From assembly GCF_042654245.1 (NCBI RefSeq), contig NZ_JBHSGI010000002.1, positions 496,001 through 560,000 of the forward strand: 64,000 nt of DNA, in the 5' to 3' direction. Source of the stretch: Seohaeicola_A nanhaiensis. GTDB lineage: Bacteria > Pseudomonadota > Alphaproteobacteria > Rhodobacterales > Rhodobacteraceae. The notes beneath the pieces were generated by a model. It was not told the origin of the DNA. It saw only the letters and a program-made list of their open reading frames with translations, and did no database searches. The position numbers were made by a program, and so were the translations under genes. Within the stretch, counting starts at the first letter, position 1, and each line of letters opens with the position of its first letter. Positions 63,328 through 64,000 of this stretch are shown piece by piece.

Positions 63328-64000
63328 AAGGCCGAGAGTGGAACCGAACCGGGAAAGGTCAGCGTGACGCTGTCCTCGGTGAAGGCATCGAACCCTTTCG
63401 TCCAGACCTGACCGGGCCAGTGCCATTCCGCGATGCCCTGTCGCGGGCGATAGGCCGCTGTGAAGATCGTGCCGAAGCCCGCGGCAAACGCCGTGGAATA
63501 GAGGGGCGGGCGCAGGAAGGTGCGGATGAACTTTTCCTGCGTTTCGGGATGCAGGGTCAGACGCTGGAGGAGATAGCGTTCCCGTTCCACCGTGGCCGTC
63601 AGCCGGGCGTGCGAGGACCACTCGACCCTTTCCTGATGATTGGTGGCCACGGGCGTCTTGGTCAGCACCGCGGGTCGGTCAGGCGCGAGGTAGGCGGTCA
63701 GGAAGTGCCGGCGCGCATCCACCACGGTGACGTTATAGCTCATGTGGCAGGGAATGCGGGAGAGGGCTGCGCCGGCCTCTGCCGTCGTGGTGCAGGTCTG
63801 GAGGATATAGCGCAGGATCAGCGGCACGCCGAAACCCTGCCCTGTCTCGCGCCGGCCGCCAAAGGTCAGCGAGACGGCGAGGCCCGCGTCGTTCATGCCG
63901 TCCACCAGACCGAAGAGGCCGTCGGTGGTGCCGATCACGCCCCTGCCCTGCCAGTCGGTCTTCAGAACGATCCCGTCGAAGGCGGAGGGATCGTAATCGT
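63324..64000 (-). CDS. C45-family Ntn hydrolase/acyltransferase, 3' part only (5' end outside window)
   Basis: The frame continues to the last base of the window, so the N-terminus with the catalytic cysteine is missing. Visible parts read DYDPSAFDGIVLKTDW, VIGTTDGLFGLVDGMNDAGL, VATNHQERVEWS and GTIFTAAYRPRQG, typical of the C45/acyl-CoA:6-aminopenicillanate acyltransferase family. It may hydrolyse amides or lactam-type compounds. Its position convergent with luxI makes AHL amide hydrolysis an open possibility, but this is speculation. Confidence 0.8.
   Translation of the reverse strand, partial: DYDPSAFDGIVLKTDWQGRGVIGTTDGLFGLVDGMNDAGLAVSLTFGGRRETGQGFGVPLILRYILQTCTTTAEAGAALSRIPCHMSYNVTVVDARRHFLTAYLAPDRPAVLTKTPVATNHQERVEWSSHARLTATVERERYLLQRLTLHPETQEKFIRTFLRPPLYSTAFAAGFGTIFTAAYRPRQGIAEWHWPGQVWTKGFDAFTEDSVTLTFPGSVPLSAF

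Overview
The window is a gene-dense, GC-rich stretch of chromosome that looks alphaproteobacterial, most likely Rhodobacterales (Roseobacter/Rhodobacteraceae type). The reasons are a Tad/Flp pilus locus with an OmpA-type lipoprotein in the cpaD slot, the short HisG plus HisZ pair next to hisS, a metR/metF divergon, SlyX, and a LuxI-type AHL synthase. This assignment rests on protein families and gene order read by eye. I see no rRNA, tRNA, CRISPR array, insertion sequence or phage gene.

Layout. (1) 1-1.2 kb: a small GNAT-like protein (possibly cut by the left edge) and a secreted lytic transglycosylase. (2) 1.5-14.0 kb: the Tad pilus locus, with three small Flp-like pilins, cpaB, cpaC, an OmpA lipoprotein, cpaE, cpaF, tadB, tadC, two TPR lipoproteins, the prepilin peptidase and a AAA ATPase. 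It is split by terminators and has two copies of a TTTTGGCCCAATTNNTGCC element with sigma-54-like spacing. (3) 14.1-28.9 kb: mostly housekeeping genes: a beta-hydroxyacid dehydrogenase, a solitary ligase-associated helicase, an MDR oxidoreductase, panE-like, metR/metF, a Na+/H+ antiporter, yifB/comM, hisS-hisZ-hisG, and a TetR gene divergent from a darcynin-like gene. (4) 29.0-31.0 kb: an OmpR-type two-component system. (5) 31.1-41.6 kb: a catabolic/uptake island of GntR regulator, flavin reductase and Asp/Glu-hydantoin racemase diverging from a complete Opp/Dpp-type ABC transporter and two amidohydrolases, with GTATAC operators between the arms. (6) 41.6-48.4 kb: crotonase, slyX, a Na/Pi cotransporter with a candidate PHO box, an unidentified multipass membrane protein, a DadA-type oxidoreductase and a PfkB kinase.

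(7) 48.4-59.1 kb, minus strand: the most unusual region. A Ser/Thr kinase, an FHA protein, a PP2C phosphatase, three P-loop GTPases (two dynamin-like), a 123-aa protein with a possible Roadblock/LC7 outline, an orphan 268-aa protein and an aminotransferase follow each other in one direction. I infer a phosphorylation-controlled, GTPase-driven membrane-associated machine. (8) 59.6-64 kb: a response regulator with a degenerate GGDEF-like output, a membrane hybrid-free histidine kinase, an AHL synthase without an adjacent luxR, and a C45-type Ntn hydrolase that runs off the right edge.

Many genes overlap by 1-4 bases (ATGA/GTGA), so operon structure is often clear. Several starts were moved downstream of the longest reading frame because a Shine-Dalgarno sequence, a signal peptide or a regulatory box supports the inner codon; each case is stated.
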